DNA of 24,401 bases, taken from positions 1-24,401 of the forward strand of contig CAJWFY010000007.1 of NCBI GenBank assembly GCA_913031655.1. Reading direction: 5' to 3'. How positions within the stretch are numbered: the stretch's first letter is position 1; every line of letters starts with the position of its first letter. The DNA comes from an uncultured Flavobacteriaceae bacterium (GTDB taxonomy: Bacteria > Bacteroidota > Bacteroidia > Flavobacteriales > Flavobacteriaceae). A program made the translations under genes and the position numbers. Below the pieces are notes generated by a model that was not told the origin of the DNA, did not search any database, and saw only the letters and a program-made list of their open reading frames with translations. This document shows, piece after piece, positions 14,821 to 22,551 of the stretch.

Positions 14821-15682
14821 TAATCACATTTCTATCGATTTTTTTTATTAAACCTTGTAATACTTTTCCGGGACCAATTTCTATAAACTCTGTTGCACCA
14901 TCTTTTATCATTTGATTAACACACTTAGTCCATTTAACAGGAGAAGTTAGTTGAGAAATTAAATTTTCTTTAATCTTAACTAATGATGTTTCTCCAGTTC
15001 CACTTACATTTTGATATATTGGACAGATTGGCTTATTGAAATTAGAATTATTTATCGCAATAGATAATTCTAATTTTGCTTCTTCCATAAGTGGAGAGTG
15101 AAATGCTCCGCCTACTGGAAGAATTAGAGCTCTTCTAGCACCTGCATCAGATAGTTTTGAACAAGCTTCTTTAACAGCTTTTAATTCTCCTGAGATTACC
15201 ACTTGACCAGGGCAGTTGTAATTAGCTGCCACTACAATCCCGTTTACGTCTTCACAAATTGTTTCAATTAAATCACTTTCAAGAGCTAGAATAGCTGCCA
15301 TTGTTCCTTTTGTGCTTTCACATGATTTTTGCATTGCCTTAGCTCTAGTTGAAACGAGTTTTAAGCCATCTTCAAAGCTCAGAACTCCCGATGCTACAAG
15401 AGCAGAAAATTCTCCAAGAGAATGCCCTGAAACTTGATCTGGTTTAAAAGAATCTTTAAGTACACTTAGAATAGCCATGGAATGAATGAATATAGCTGGC
15501 TGAGTTACTTTAGTTTGGGTTAACTCTTCAGCTGATCCATTAAACATTATTTCTGAAATATTAAATTTTAAAATGTCTTCAGCTATTTCAAACATTTTTT
15601 TAAGTTCAGTATGTTTTTGATATAGGTCGAGGCACATTCCGGAGAATTGCGAACCCTGACCAGGGAATACATATGATTTCAT
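14801..15682 (-). CDS. fabD: malonyl-CoA--ACP transacylase
   Basis: FabD loads malonyl groups onto acyl carrier protein for fatty acid elongation. The 293-aa sequence has the N-terminal PGQGSQFSGM, the nucleophile elbow VSGHSLGEFSALVASG with catalytic Ser88, the conserved STRAKAMQ arginine, and GGAFHSPLM with catalytic His195. Start ATG at 15680-15682 lies 4 nt after the upstream dihydrofolate reductase fusion, so the two are co-transcribed. The last 20 nt overlap the convergent aminotransferase gene. Confidence 0.96.
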   Translation of the reverse strand: MKSYVFPGQGSQFSGMCLDLYQKHTELKKMFEIAEDILKFNISEIMFNGSAEELTQTKVTQPAIFIHSMAILSVLKDSFKPDQVSGHSLGEFSALVASGVLSFEDGLKLVSTRAKAMQKSCESTKGTMAAILALESDLIETICEDVNGIVVAANYNCPGQVVISGELKAVKEACSKLSDAGARRALILPVGGAFHSPLMEEAKLELSIAINNSNFNKPICPIYQNVSGTGETSLVKIKENLISQLTSPVKWTKCVNQMIKDGATEFIEIGPGKVLQGLIKKIDRNVITSFPDL

Positions 15683-15686
15683 TTAA

Positions 15687-16580
15687 TTATTTTTTATTAT
15701 ATCTAATAAAGGTGAAGTCGTAATCGTGTTTTTCATCTTTTAACCTTTTTTCTCTGGAGACTTCTTCCCATATATTATGATCAATATCTGGAAAATAAGC
15801 ATCCCCTTCTAATTCTGTATGAACCCTAGTTAATTCGATCCTGTCAGCAATTTTAATAGCCAGGCTATAAATTTCACCTCCTCCAATAATAAAAGGCTGT
15901 TTGTCTTCTGCTGCTTTTTCTAAGGCTTGACTTAATGAGTTAACTACTATAGCATCATTGGCTAAGTAATCTACTTTTCTAGTGATGACAATGTTTGTTC
16001 TGTTAGGTAAAGCTTTAGGCATTGACTCGAAGGTTTTTCTTCCCATTATCACAGCGTGTCCTTTAGTAAACTCTTTAAAGTGTTTTAAGTCATCTGAAAG
16101 ATACCAAATCAGTTTGTTGTCTTTTCCTATAACATTGTTTTCGCTCGCCGCTGCTATTAAGGTGATTAAATTTTTAGAGTTTTTTTGATTAAATAATTCT
16201 GATTCTGCTTTAACTCTAGCTTCTTTCTCAAGTTCAGTTTTTATTTTTGAAATTTTCAATTCTTGTTTTAGTACTAATTTTTTAATTTGTTCTTTTTCCC
16301 AATCTTTTCCCATAAAACGATTAGTAATATATACGTTATAGGTATGTGCAAGCAGGATTAAAACCCAAAATATGCTAGCCCAATATGACCAAGGGTAATT
16401 GTAAAATGAAATTTCTTTTTTAATACCAAATAAAATATTTAGAATCAAAAGTGTAATTATTCCAAATAGCATTATTGAAAAATGATAAAATAATCTTTTT
16501 CTTTGTTTTACTCTTTTTTGAGCATTTTCAACAAGCTTGATTTGCTCTTCATCGATATTGGAATTACTTTTAAATAGCAT
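15687..16580 (-). CDS. 2TM domain-dihydrofolate reductase fusion
   Basis: A single 297-aa frame joins two families. Residues about 12-98 are a 2TM domain: ENAQKRVKQRKRLFYHF, hydrophobic helices at about 33-51 and 63-85, then NRFMGKDWEKEQIKK. A charged helical linker (about 96-133, Glu/Lys-rich, probable coiled coil) leads to a complete dihydrofolate reductase (about 137-296): ITLIAAASENNVIGKDNKL, IWYLSDDLKHFKEFT with the catalytic Asp at 164, AVIMGRKTFESMP, the NADPH-binding IIGGGEIY (231-238) and the C-terminal DYDFTFIRY. It should reduce dihydrofolate to tetrahydrofolate while tethered to the inner face of the membrane. The ATG at 16578-16580 is needed for the 2TM part, and no stop or plausible separate start divides the domains. 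fabD follows 4 nt downstream. Confidence 0.9.
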   Translation of the reverse strand: MLFKSNSNIDEEQIKLVENAQKRVKQRKRLFYHFSIMLFGIITLLILNILFGIKKEISFYNYPWSYWASIFWVLILLAHTYNVYITNRFMGKDWEKEQIKKLVLKQELKISKIKTELEKEARVKAESELFNQKNSKNLITLIAAASENNVIGKDNKLIWYLSDDLKHFKEFTKGHAVIMGRKTFESMPKALPNRTNIVITRKVDYLANDAIVVNSLSQALEKAAEDKQPFIIGGGEIYSLAIKIADRIELTRVHTELEGDAYFPDIDHNIWEEVSREKRLKDEKHDYDFTFIRYNKK

Positions 16581-16623
16581 AACTAGCTTAAAATATTAAT
16601 AAGTAAAAGTAATATTTTTAATA

Positions 16624-16656
16624 TAAAATTATATAGTCTATAATTTATATAACAAA
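16624..16656 (-). promoter_or_regulatory. candidate promoter of the DHFR-fabD operon
   Basis: On the minus strand TTTG (16653-16656) is followed after 21 nt by TAATTTTA (16624-16631), one mismatch from TAnnTTTG, and lies 43 nt before the ATG. This is the only place in the window where a -33-like TTTG sits at a plausible spacing, but the AT-rich background makes chance matches likely. Confidence 0.35.
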
Positions 16657-16697
16657 AAACTAGAGATCGACTACCTTTTAATGATATTCAATAGAAT

Positions 16698-17402
16698 TTA
16701 GTCTATGACTATAAAAGTAGAAACTCCAGAATCTGAAGTGCTTCCATGGTTATCTTTAGTAATAATTTTCCAATAATATGTTCCAGGATCAGTAATTGTT
16801 ATACTTTTTTTAGTAGCAGTATAATTAGATGAATTTACTGTTGATCCATCTTTTAGATCCATGTAAATATCAAAAGTATGTGTATCACTAGTGTCTATAT
16901 CTGAAAATGACCAAGAGAGCTCTATTGCTCCAGCGGTTACAGTTGCACCGGGCTTAGGTGCTAAGATATCAGCTGGAAAAGGAGCGTGATTTTTTTGAGC
17001 CTCCCCAGATAAATAAAATTTCCATTTATCACTAGTTGCAGTAGCTGTAGTGGTATTGGTTGAAATGATATACCAAGAATATGGAAACCCTTTTGTCAGT
17101 GTGATTTCTACGCTTTTTGAAGTCGTAGTTTGTGATTTCTGTTCTTGAGTTAGTAAGTTTTTAATTACAATTGTGTAGCTATCTGTATTGCTAGATTCAG
17201 CCCATTCAAATTTAACAGCATCTACTTCTAAACATTCTGAATTATTGTCTGGTTTTGAAAGCTTTGATGCAGTAGGACCAACTGGTCCTGGATCTATTGG
17301 TCCACCACCACCACCACCAGAGCTACCTTCTTCTGAGCTTCCAGAGCAAGAGATTAGTATTGATGATAAAACAACAAAGGAAAAGTTTAATATTTTTTTC
17401 AT
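16698..17402 (-). CDS. lipoprotein with two Fn3-like domains (module copy 1)
   Basis: A 234-aa lipoprotein: signal peptide ending LISC with lipidated Cys19, then CSGSSEEGSS and a Gly/Pro linker with six glycines (29-34). Two beta-sandwich, Fn3-like units follow. Unit 1 (about 46-131) has SECLEVDAVKFEW, TLTKGFPYSWYIISTN and WKFYLSG; unit 2 (about 141-234) has GAIELSWSFSDID, HTFDIYMD and GTYYWKIITKDNHG. The acidic residues just after the cysteine resemble lipoprotein export signals described in some Flavobacteriia, so surface exposure is possible. Its ATG overlaps the stop of the 1416-aa secreted protein by 4 nt (ATGA), giving translational coupling. A homologue sits in the same position in module copy 2. 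The function is unknown; binding to or anchoring of its secreted partner is inference. Confidence 0.88.
   Translation of the reverse strand: MKKILNFSFVVLSSILISCSGSSEEGSSGGGGGGPIDPGPVGPTASKLSKPDNNSECLEVDAVKFEWAESSNTDSYTIVIKNLLTQEQKSQTTTSKSVEITLTKGFPYSWYIISTNTTTATATSDKWKFYLSGEAQKNHAPFPADILAPKPGATVTAGAIELSWSFSDIDTSDTHTFDIYMDLKDGSTVNSSNYTATKKSITITDPGTYYWKIITKDNHGSTSDSGVSTFIVID
17302..17319. repeat. trinucleotide repeat (CCA)6 in the lipoprotein linker
   Basis: Six perfect CCA units on the plus strand encode the six-glycine run of the copy 1 lipoprotein linker on the minus strand. Changes by whole units would keep the frame and only alter linker length. The copy 2 lipoprotein lacks it. Confidence 0.85.
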
Positions 17403-20400
17403 TCTTTTATGACTTTGATTGATTTTTTAATAGTTTCTGAATTTACTTTAAGGATATATAGCCCAGATTTCACGTTTGATAAAGGTACATTTAATGATCT
17501 AGAATAAGGTACTTTATCATTTCTAGTCCAAATGACTCTTCCAGTAATATCGAACAGAGTAATGTTTACTTTTTCATCAAATCCTCCTATCCATAATTTT
17601 GATGTTGAGTTAGCTGGGTTAGGACTTAGTAAAATGTCTTCAGAAACAAATATTGTTTCTTCATAAACTCCTTGACACTCTAAATTAGTTGTTACTTTAA
17701 TTGTATTTATTCCTGAACTTAAAGACAGGTCAATTTTATTATCGTAAGTAGTAATTAGATTTCCATTTAATACTACGTTGTATTTAGTCCCACCAGTAAG
17801 ATCAAGAGAGGCTTGTCTGCCTTCTCTATTTACCGCAGAAAGCACACTAAGATCAGCTGGTTCTACAATAGTAACATTGAAACATTGTTTTAAGTTTGGA
17901 AATATATCAGTAGTTAAACACACCACGTAATTAGCAGCTTTCAAACTTTCTAAAGACCATTCGGATCCTGTAATTTCTTCTGGAGTGTGAGTGAATCCAG
18001 ATGGACCACCAGTAACAGCTAATGTAAAAGGAGAACTAAACTCACCTTTTATAGTAACTTTTAAACTTCCGTTATCCGAACTTCTACAGGTTTCATTAAG
18101 ATGTTCTAAAGTAAAGGTGTCACTAGGGAAAGGGTTAGGGTCACAAGCATCTCCAAAGCCATCTTCATCAAAGTCTTCTTGATTTGGATTGGCAATATTA
18201 GGACAGTTATCTTCAGAATTTTTAACTCCATCATTGTCAAAATCGTTAGAGAGAACCTCTAAAGTTATTCCAACAGGATCAATAGTTTGTCCAGATGCAG
18301 TAGCAATTATTTGTAAAGGGTAAGTTTTAGCTGGGGCATCTGCTGCCACAGTTAACTCAAACGAAATTTCACCATTTTCACTGATTGTTATTTTTTTAGA
18401 AGGGTCGTAAGCGACAGAAATTTGAGATGGTAATCCAGTAATTGAAAATTCTGTTTCTGAATTGTAATCAGAGAAAACTTTGTATTTAACTTTGAAAGTT
18501 CCTTTATCTTCTTGACCAATTTTAATGTTAGATTTTAGAGAGTTTAATTGGAGCAATGGACCATCAGATGAGAAGTATGATGAAAACACCCCTCTTCCAT
18601 ACGATGCTGCGAATACGGCATAGTCGTCTCTAAGGTCAAGGTCAGTTACTCTTACATCACTCATTCCGTTAAATCCTTGTGACCATGAAGGAGAATCGTC
18701 TTTAAAATTTTTAGTATACCAAACGCCTAAGTCTGTTCCAATTATAACCTCACTTAAAACTATAGGATTTTGTAAAATAGCTCTTACAGGTAAATCAGGT
18801 AAATCACCTTCTTTATTAGCCCAGGTTGTTCCACCATCAGAAGAATAGAAAACATTTTTTACAGCATAATTATGGAAGGTCACAAAAATTTCATTTTCGT
18901 TAATTCCAAATTCAATATCCGATACACTTCCTAAAAATTCATTTCCTGAAACATCAATCCATTTAGCTGCGTTTGTATTAGCGTTTTCAACTCTAAACAC
19001 ACTCCCATTTTCAAGACCTACCATAAGAGTTGACGTGCCTGTTGCGTATGGAGAAACAGTTAAAGCAGATACATTTGCAAGCATTTGAGAGCTTGTTAAA
19101 ATATTTTTTGGAGCCTTAGAGTTTTTGTCAGCTTCTAAAAAGTCATCCCATCCATAATATGCAGCAATTTGAAAGTTGCCAGAGGTAGAATAGTTAGAAT
19201 AAAGTACCCCTAATTTTGAATCTAATGCCTGAACTGTAATGAATTCTCCATTAGAATCATTCTCATCATTTATTACAAATTCTTGGCCAGTTCCAAAGTC
19301 ATAAGCCGCAACATATTGATTATATACATAATTCGTTATATAATATTTTTTATCTAAGTTTTGAGAGAACATTGAAGCAGCTCCATCACCACCAGAGACA
19401 TCATGTCCTCTGCTAATAGAGTTGTTTTTATTTGCTAATAATTGAGTTCCGTTATCTTGAGCTCCTGCTAAAAATACATCCGCCATTCCATTTATGGTTA
19501 ACGTAGTATTTTGATAAGTTGATAAATCTTTTCCTGAAACTTGTTTTGTCAAACCTTTAAACATCTCAGATGGTGCTACTCCAACAGTATAAAACTGACT
19601 GGTTATATAATTGTTGTTTCTAGAGGAAATTAATTCACTTCCATCGGTTTGAGTTTTACTAAAATAAACTCCACCGTCATTTCCAAATACTTTTTTTGAA
19701 GAGTCAACATTTCCAAATGCAACACCATGCTGATCAGCGTGTGCGAAAGGAGATCCAAAACTTCCATACCAATGTGATAATTGATTCCATGGATTTGATC
19801 CATCTGTTTTTTGTGCTCCACTAGTTGATTTGAATAAATCAATTCCTCCGGCAAAAATTGCATTAGAATTGCTAGGGTCTGATTCAATTAATAAGTCATA
19901 AAAAGATTGTCCTCTTGTAAAATCATCAGCAGTTATACCGGTATCACCATCACTAGGTAATGTGATTACCGTAGGATCACTTGCGAACTTATCACTTGAT
20001 TTAATTATTATAACGGGATTCTCTGCAGCTAATGCATAAATAGTACCGTTTGAAGCTATCTCTAACTCGGTTCTTCTTGCACCTTCAATAGTATGTTTTT
20101 TTACAAAACTTGTAACCGCGGAGTTAGATACAAGAATAGTTCCTCCTCCTGTACCTTGGTAATTATTAGTAGTAGAAAACCATAGTTTATTAGTACTAGG
20201 ATCTAATTCTAAATCCATTGGTTGATAAAGAGTAGTAGAGTTGTCTAAATATGCTGGAACTTTAATCCAAGTTTTACCTTGATCTAAAGATTTCCAAATA
20301 CCATAATCATCTACACCAAAAATATGACTAGAAGCATCTCTATGAGATGAAACAGCAGTTGCAATAAAAATTTCAGAACTACCTTTATTATCTCTTACAA

Positions 20401-21649
20401 CAACGTCATTTATATAAAAGATTCCTGGTATAACAGTTGTTCCTTTATTAGTAAGACTTTTTTGAGATAGAGAAACGGTAACAGCACCATTTTTTAAATT
20501 TTGTTTGATCTTATTTCCATCCCTAGTTGACACCATTACAGATGGAATTTTAATATCACCAGCTCCTTCAGTTCCTCCCATAACTATAGGTTCTTGAGTC
20601 CAATCTGCAGCTCCTGTGGCGTCTCTTTGTACTACAATTACTGCTTTAGCACCAGCATCTTGCGCTGTTTTAACTTTACTGATAAAAGAACAATCTCCTC
20701 TATCTATTAAAGCAATTTTACCACTCATACTAGAAGCGTTAGCAGATGTAAGAGGCTGGCAAGCATCTGATGTAGTTCCTCCAATTCCGTCGGAATCATC
20801 TCCTGCTGTAGACCCATCGTCAGCTAGCAATATATCCGCTTTAATAGGATTTTTAGTAAGAGACGGTCCAAAACCTGCTGCTACATAATTAAACGGACCG
20901 ACATCTTCAATATTGGTAACTTCTATCGAATTGCCTTCACTTATATATACTTGCTCAGTTTTAGATTTACCACCAAAAATATTTGACCACGTGACTCCGG
21001 CGTCAGACGATTTCCATAGTCCGTTTCCTAGAGCCTCCGCACCTGTATATGATTCTCCAGTTCCTACATAAAGAATTTTTGTGTCATTTGGGTCGTATGT
21101 AATAGATGATACTGGGATGTTACTTGGTATTCCTTCTGTTATATGTACCCATTCTGAGTTTTGATCAGATATACTAGTATTTTTAAATAAACCTCCACTA
21201 ACTCCTCCAGCAAAGACTGTTTCATCGCTAGTATCATTTGGATCAAACATCAATCCTTTGGTTCTGCCACCAACATTTCCTGGACCTCTTGAAACCCATT
21301 TCATTTTTTCATTTTCACCAGGAACAGAACTAAATTTAGGAGATTCGCTTCTATTTTTTTTAAGATTGTATTGAAGTTCAAATAAATTTTCAATATTAGG
21401 CCTTCCTTCAATAGGATTCATAGAAAGCTCCCACATTTTCTCAGAATATTTATTTGGCGGCAGCTCTACTTTTCTTCTCTCAACTTTAGATAAACTGTAA
21501 GTTTCTTTAAATGGACTATTTTCTAAATTTTCTTTGTGAATACTCCTTTTAATTTTAGTAGAAAAAGAGTTATAATTTACATACACAAATAAGAATAATA
21601 TGGATGAAATTAGTAGTAGAAATTTTTTTTTGTTTGAAATTTTGATCAT
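17399..21649 (-). CDS. large secreted Asp-box propeller / PA / TSP3 protein with T9SS sorting domain (module copy 1)
   Basis: A 1416-aa protein. Residues about 9-24 form the Sec signal or signal anchor. From about 118 to 1035 it has sortilin/Vps10- or BNR-like propeller sequence with Asp boxes SSDAGVTW (214-221), SLDQGKTW (454-461) and SSDGGTTW (936-943), plus HADQHGVAF and VFGNDGGVYFS. A PA domain is inserted at about 240-405 (KIALIDRGDCSFISKVKTAQ, AGAKAVIVVQRD; Cys297 and Cys320 may pair). Thrombospondin type 3 calcium motifs lie at about 1145-1182 (DNDGVKNSEDNCPN, DEDGFGDACD), then a beta domain with Cys pairs. The T9SS sorting domain (about 1345-1416) has ILLSPNPA, FDITGRVIW and SGLYILKV with a lysine-rich end. 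It should be exported by Sec and T9SS to the surface or medium. No protease catalytic motif was seen; PA and propeller suggest binding. The lipoprotein gene is coupled behind it. Confidence 0.9.
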   Translation of the reverse strand: MIKISNKKKFLLLISSILFLFVYVNYNSFSTKIKRSIHKENLENSPFKETYSLSKVERRKVELPPNKYSEKMWELSMNPIEGRPNIENLFELQYNLKKNRSESPKFSSVPGENEKMKWVSRGPGNVGGRTKGLMFDPNDTSDETVFAGGVSGGLFKNTSISDQNSEWVHITEGIPSNIPVSSITYDPNDTKILYVGTGESYTGAEALGNGLWKSSDAGVTWSNIFGGKSKTEQVYISEGNSIEVTNIEDVGPFNYVAAGFGPSLTKNPIKADILLADDGSTAGDDSDGIGGTTSDACQPLTSANASSMSGKIALIDRGDCSFISKVKTAQDAGAKAVIVVQRDATGAADWTQEPIVMGGTEGAGDIKIPSVMVSTRDGNKIKQNLKNGAVTVSLSQKSLTNKGTTVIPGIFYINDVVVRDNKGSSEIFIATAVSSHRDASSHIFGVDDYGIWKSLDQGKTWIKVPAYLDNSTTLYQPMDLELDPSTNKLWFSTTNNYQGTGGGTILVSNSAVTSFVKKHTIEGARRTELEIASNGTIYALAAENPVIIIKSSDKFASDPTVITLPSDGDTGITADDFTRGQSFYDLLIESDPSNSNAIFAGGIDLFKSTSGAQKTDGSNPWNQLSHWYGSFGSPFAHADQHGVAFGNVDSSKKVFGNDGGVYFSKTQTDGSELISSRNNNYITSQFYTVGVAPSEMFKGLTKQVSGKDLSTYQNTTLTINGMADVFLAGAQDNGTQLLANKNNSISRGHDVSGGDGAASMFSQNLDKKYYITNYVYNQYVAAYDFGTGQEFVINDENDSNGEFITVQALDSKLGVLYSNYSTSGNFQIAAYYGWDDFLEADKNSKAPKNILTSSQMLANVSALTVSPYATGTSTLMVGLENGSVFRVENANTNAAKWIDVSGNEFLGSVSDIEFGINENEIFVTFHNYAVKNVFYSSDGGTTWANKEGDLPDLPVRAILQNPIVLSEVIIGTDLGVWYTKNFKDDSPSWSQGFNGMSDVRVTDLDLRDDYAVFAASYGRGVFSSYFSSDGPLLQLNSLKSNIKIGQEDKGTFKVKYKVFSDYNSETEFSITGLPSQISVAYDPSKKITISENGEISFELTVAADAPAKTYPLQIIATASGQTIDPVGITLEVLSNDFDNDGVKNSEDNCPNIANPNQEDFDEDGFGDACDPNPFPSDTFTLEHLNETCRSSDNGSLKVTIKGEFSSPFTLAVTGGPSGFTHTPEEITGSEWSLESLKAANYVVCLTTDIFPNLKQCFNVTIVEPADLSVLSAVNREGRQASLDLTGGTKYNVVLNGNLITTYDNKIDLSLSSGINTIKVTTNLECQGVYEETIFVSEDILLSPNPANSTSKLWIGGFDEKVNITLFDITGRVIWTRNDKVPYSRSLNVPLSNVKSGLYILKVNSETIKKSIKVIKE

Positions 21650-21667
21650 TTTTTAATTAAATTGTTT

Positions 21668-21675
21668 CAAATGTA
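21668..21675 (-). promoter_or_regulatory. candidate -7 promoter box of module copy 1
   Basis: On the minus strand TACATTTG matches TAnnTTTG exactly and ends 18 nt before the ATG of the 1416-aa protein. It lies at the end of the 227-nt gap between the two modules, the longest intergenic stretch in the window, so copy 1 probably has its own transcript. Confidence 0.5.
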
Positions 21676-21683
21676 GTTTAATA

Positions 21684-21701
21684 ATGTTTTAAAAAAAACA
21701 T
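21684..21701. promoter_or_regulatory. inverted repeat next to the copy 1 promoter
   Basis: ATGTTTT (21684-21690) and AAAACAT (21695-21701) form a perfect 7-bp inverted repeat around a 4-nt centre, 8 nt upstream of the candidate -7 box. It could be an operator or a weak hairpin; the AT-only core makes chance formation possible. Confidence 0.3.
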
Positions 21702-21835
21702 ACTGTAAAGCATACATTCGTTATTTACAATTATTATGCCAAAAATTAATTTTTGTGTAACTATCAAGATAATAATCTATTATAATTTTTAAGGCTGAAA
21801 AAAAGCAGTTAAATCAAATATTTAAAAAAACATAC
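21688..21835. repeat. pair of short direct repeats TTTA(7-8)CATAC
   Basis: The motif occurs at 21688-21703 (eight A) and 21821-21835 (seven A), 118 nt apart in the inter-module gap. The proximal copy overlaps the inverted repeat beside the promoter. The role is unknown. Confidence 0.35.
21740..21755. repeat. 16-nt perfect palindrome in the inter-module gap
   Basis: CAAAAATTAATTTTTG equals its own reverse complement. It lies 121 nt past the stop of the copy 2 lipoprotein (minus strand) and 91 nt before copy 1. It may be a protein-binding site or a weak terminator; there is no GC-rich stem. Confidence 0.35.
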
Positions 21836-21876
21836 GGACTAGTATTTTTGATGCAGTTTATGTTTAAAAATAAAAA

Positions 21877-22551
21877 TCAGTCTGTTACAGTAAATTTAAA
21901 GACTCCAGAGTCAGAGCTGTTGCCATGATTATCTTTAGTGATAATTTTCCAATAATAAATTCCAGGATCAGTTAAAGTGACTGATTTTTTTGTTGTAGAA
22001 TGTCCCGAAGTGTTGACTGTTGATGCGTCTGTTTTATCTAAATAAATATCAAATGTATGCGTATCGTTCGTGTCAACATCAGATGAAGTCCATGAAAGTT
22101 CAATCGCTCCTTTTGAAACTGAAGATTCATAGCTTGGTGCTACAATTTCAGCTGGAAAAGGGGCATGGTTGAATAAAGCTTCACCAGATAAATAAAATTT
22201 CCAAGACTCACTTTTTGCAACTTTCGAAGTAATATTATTACTTGATATTACTTTCCAAGAGTATGGTTGTCCTTTGGTTAGTGTAACCTCCTTTAAATTA
22301 GTTGTTGATGCTTTGGTAACAGTATCATTTGATAAAAGATTGATTATCTCAATACTGTAACTATCAGTATTGTCAGACTTAATCCATTCAAATTTAACAG
22401 CATCGACTTCTAAACATTCTGAGTTATTTGCTGGTTTTAAAAGAGTTGCTTTTGAAGGATCTACAGGCACTCTTATTTTATACTCACTTTCTGAGCAAGA
22501 GGTTAATATTATAGAAAAAAGACAAAATGTTGCAATTAATATTTTTTTCAT
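21877..22551 (-). CDS. lipoprotein with two Fn3-like domains (module copy 2)
   Basis: A 224-aa paralogue of the lipoprotein at 16698-17402. The signal peptide ends ILTSC with Cys19; acidic residues follow (CSESEYK). The Gly/Pro linker of copy 1 is replaced by a short VPVDPSKATL segment. Both Fn3-like units are kept, with SECLEVDAVKFEW, TLTKGQPYSWKVISSN, WKFYLSGEALFNHAPFPAEI, GAIELSWTSSDVD and GIYYWKIITKDNHGNSSDSG nearly the same as in copy 1. Its ATG overlaps the stop of the upstream large protein by 4 nt, as in copy 1. The strong match over both domains shows descent by duplication of the whole gene pair. The function is unknown. Confidence 0.88.
   Translation of the reverse strand: MKKILIATFCLFSIILTSCSESEYKIRVPVDPSKATLLKPANNSECLEVDAVKFEWIKSDNTDSYSIEIINLLSNDTVTKASTTNLKEVTLTKGQPYSWKVISSNNITSKVAKSESWKFYLSGEALFNHAPFPAEIVAPSYESSVSKGAIELSWTSSDVDTNDTHTFDIYLDKTDASTVNTSGHSTTKKSVTLTDPGIYYWKIITKDNHGNSSDSGVFKFTVTD

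Noticed and set aside
19630..19887. 85-aa minus-strand frame inside the large secreted gene
   Set aside because: It is an alternative-frame reading of well-supported propeller sequence, with no recognisable motif.
20616..20888. 90-aa plus-strand frame opposite the PA domain
   Set aside because: Antisense shadow of the PA-coding region; no start context or family match.
21740..21755. Palindrome as an intrinsic terminator of the copy 2 module
   Set aside because: The stem is almost only A/T, lies 121 nt past the stop codon and has no following U-tract on the minus strand, so only a palindrome is claimed.
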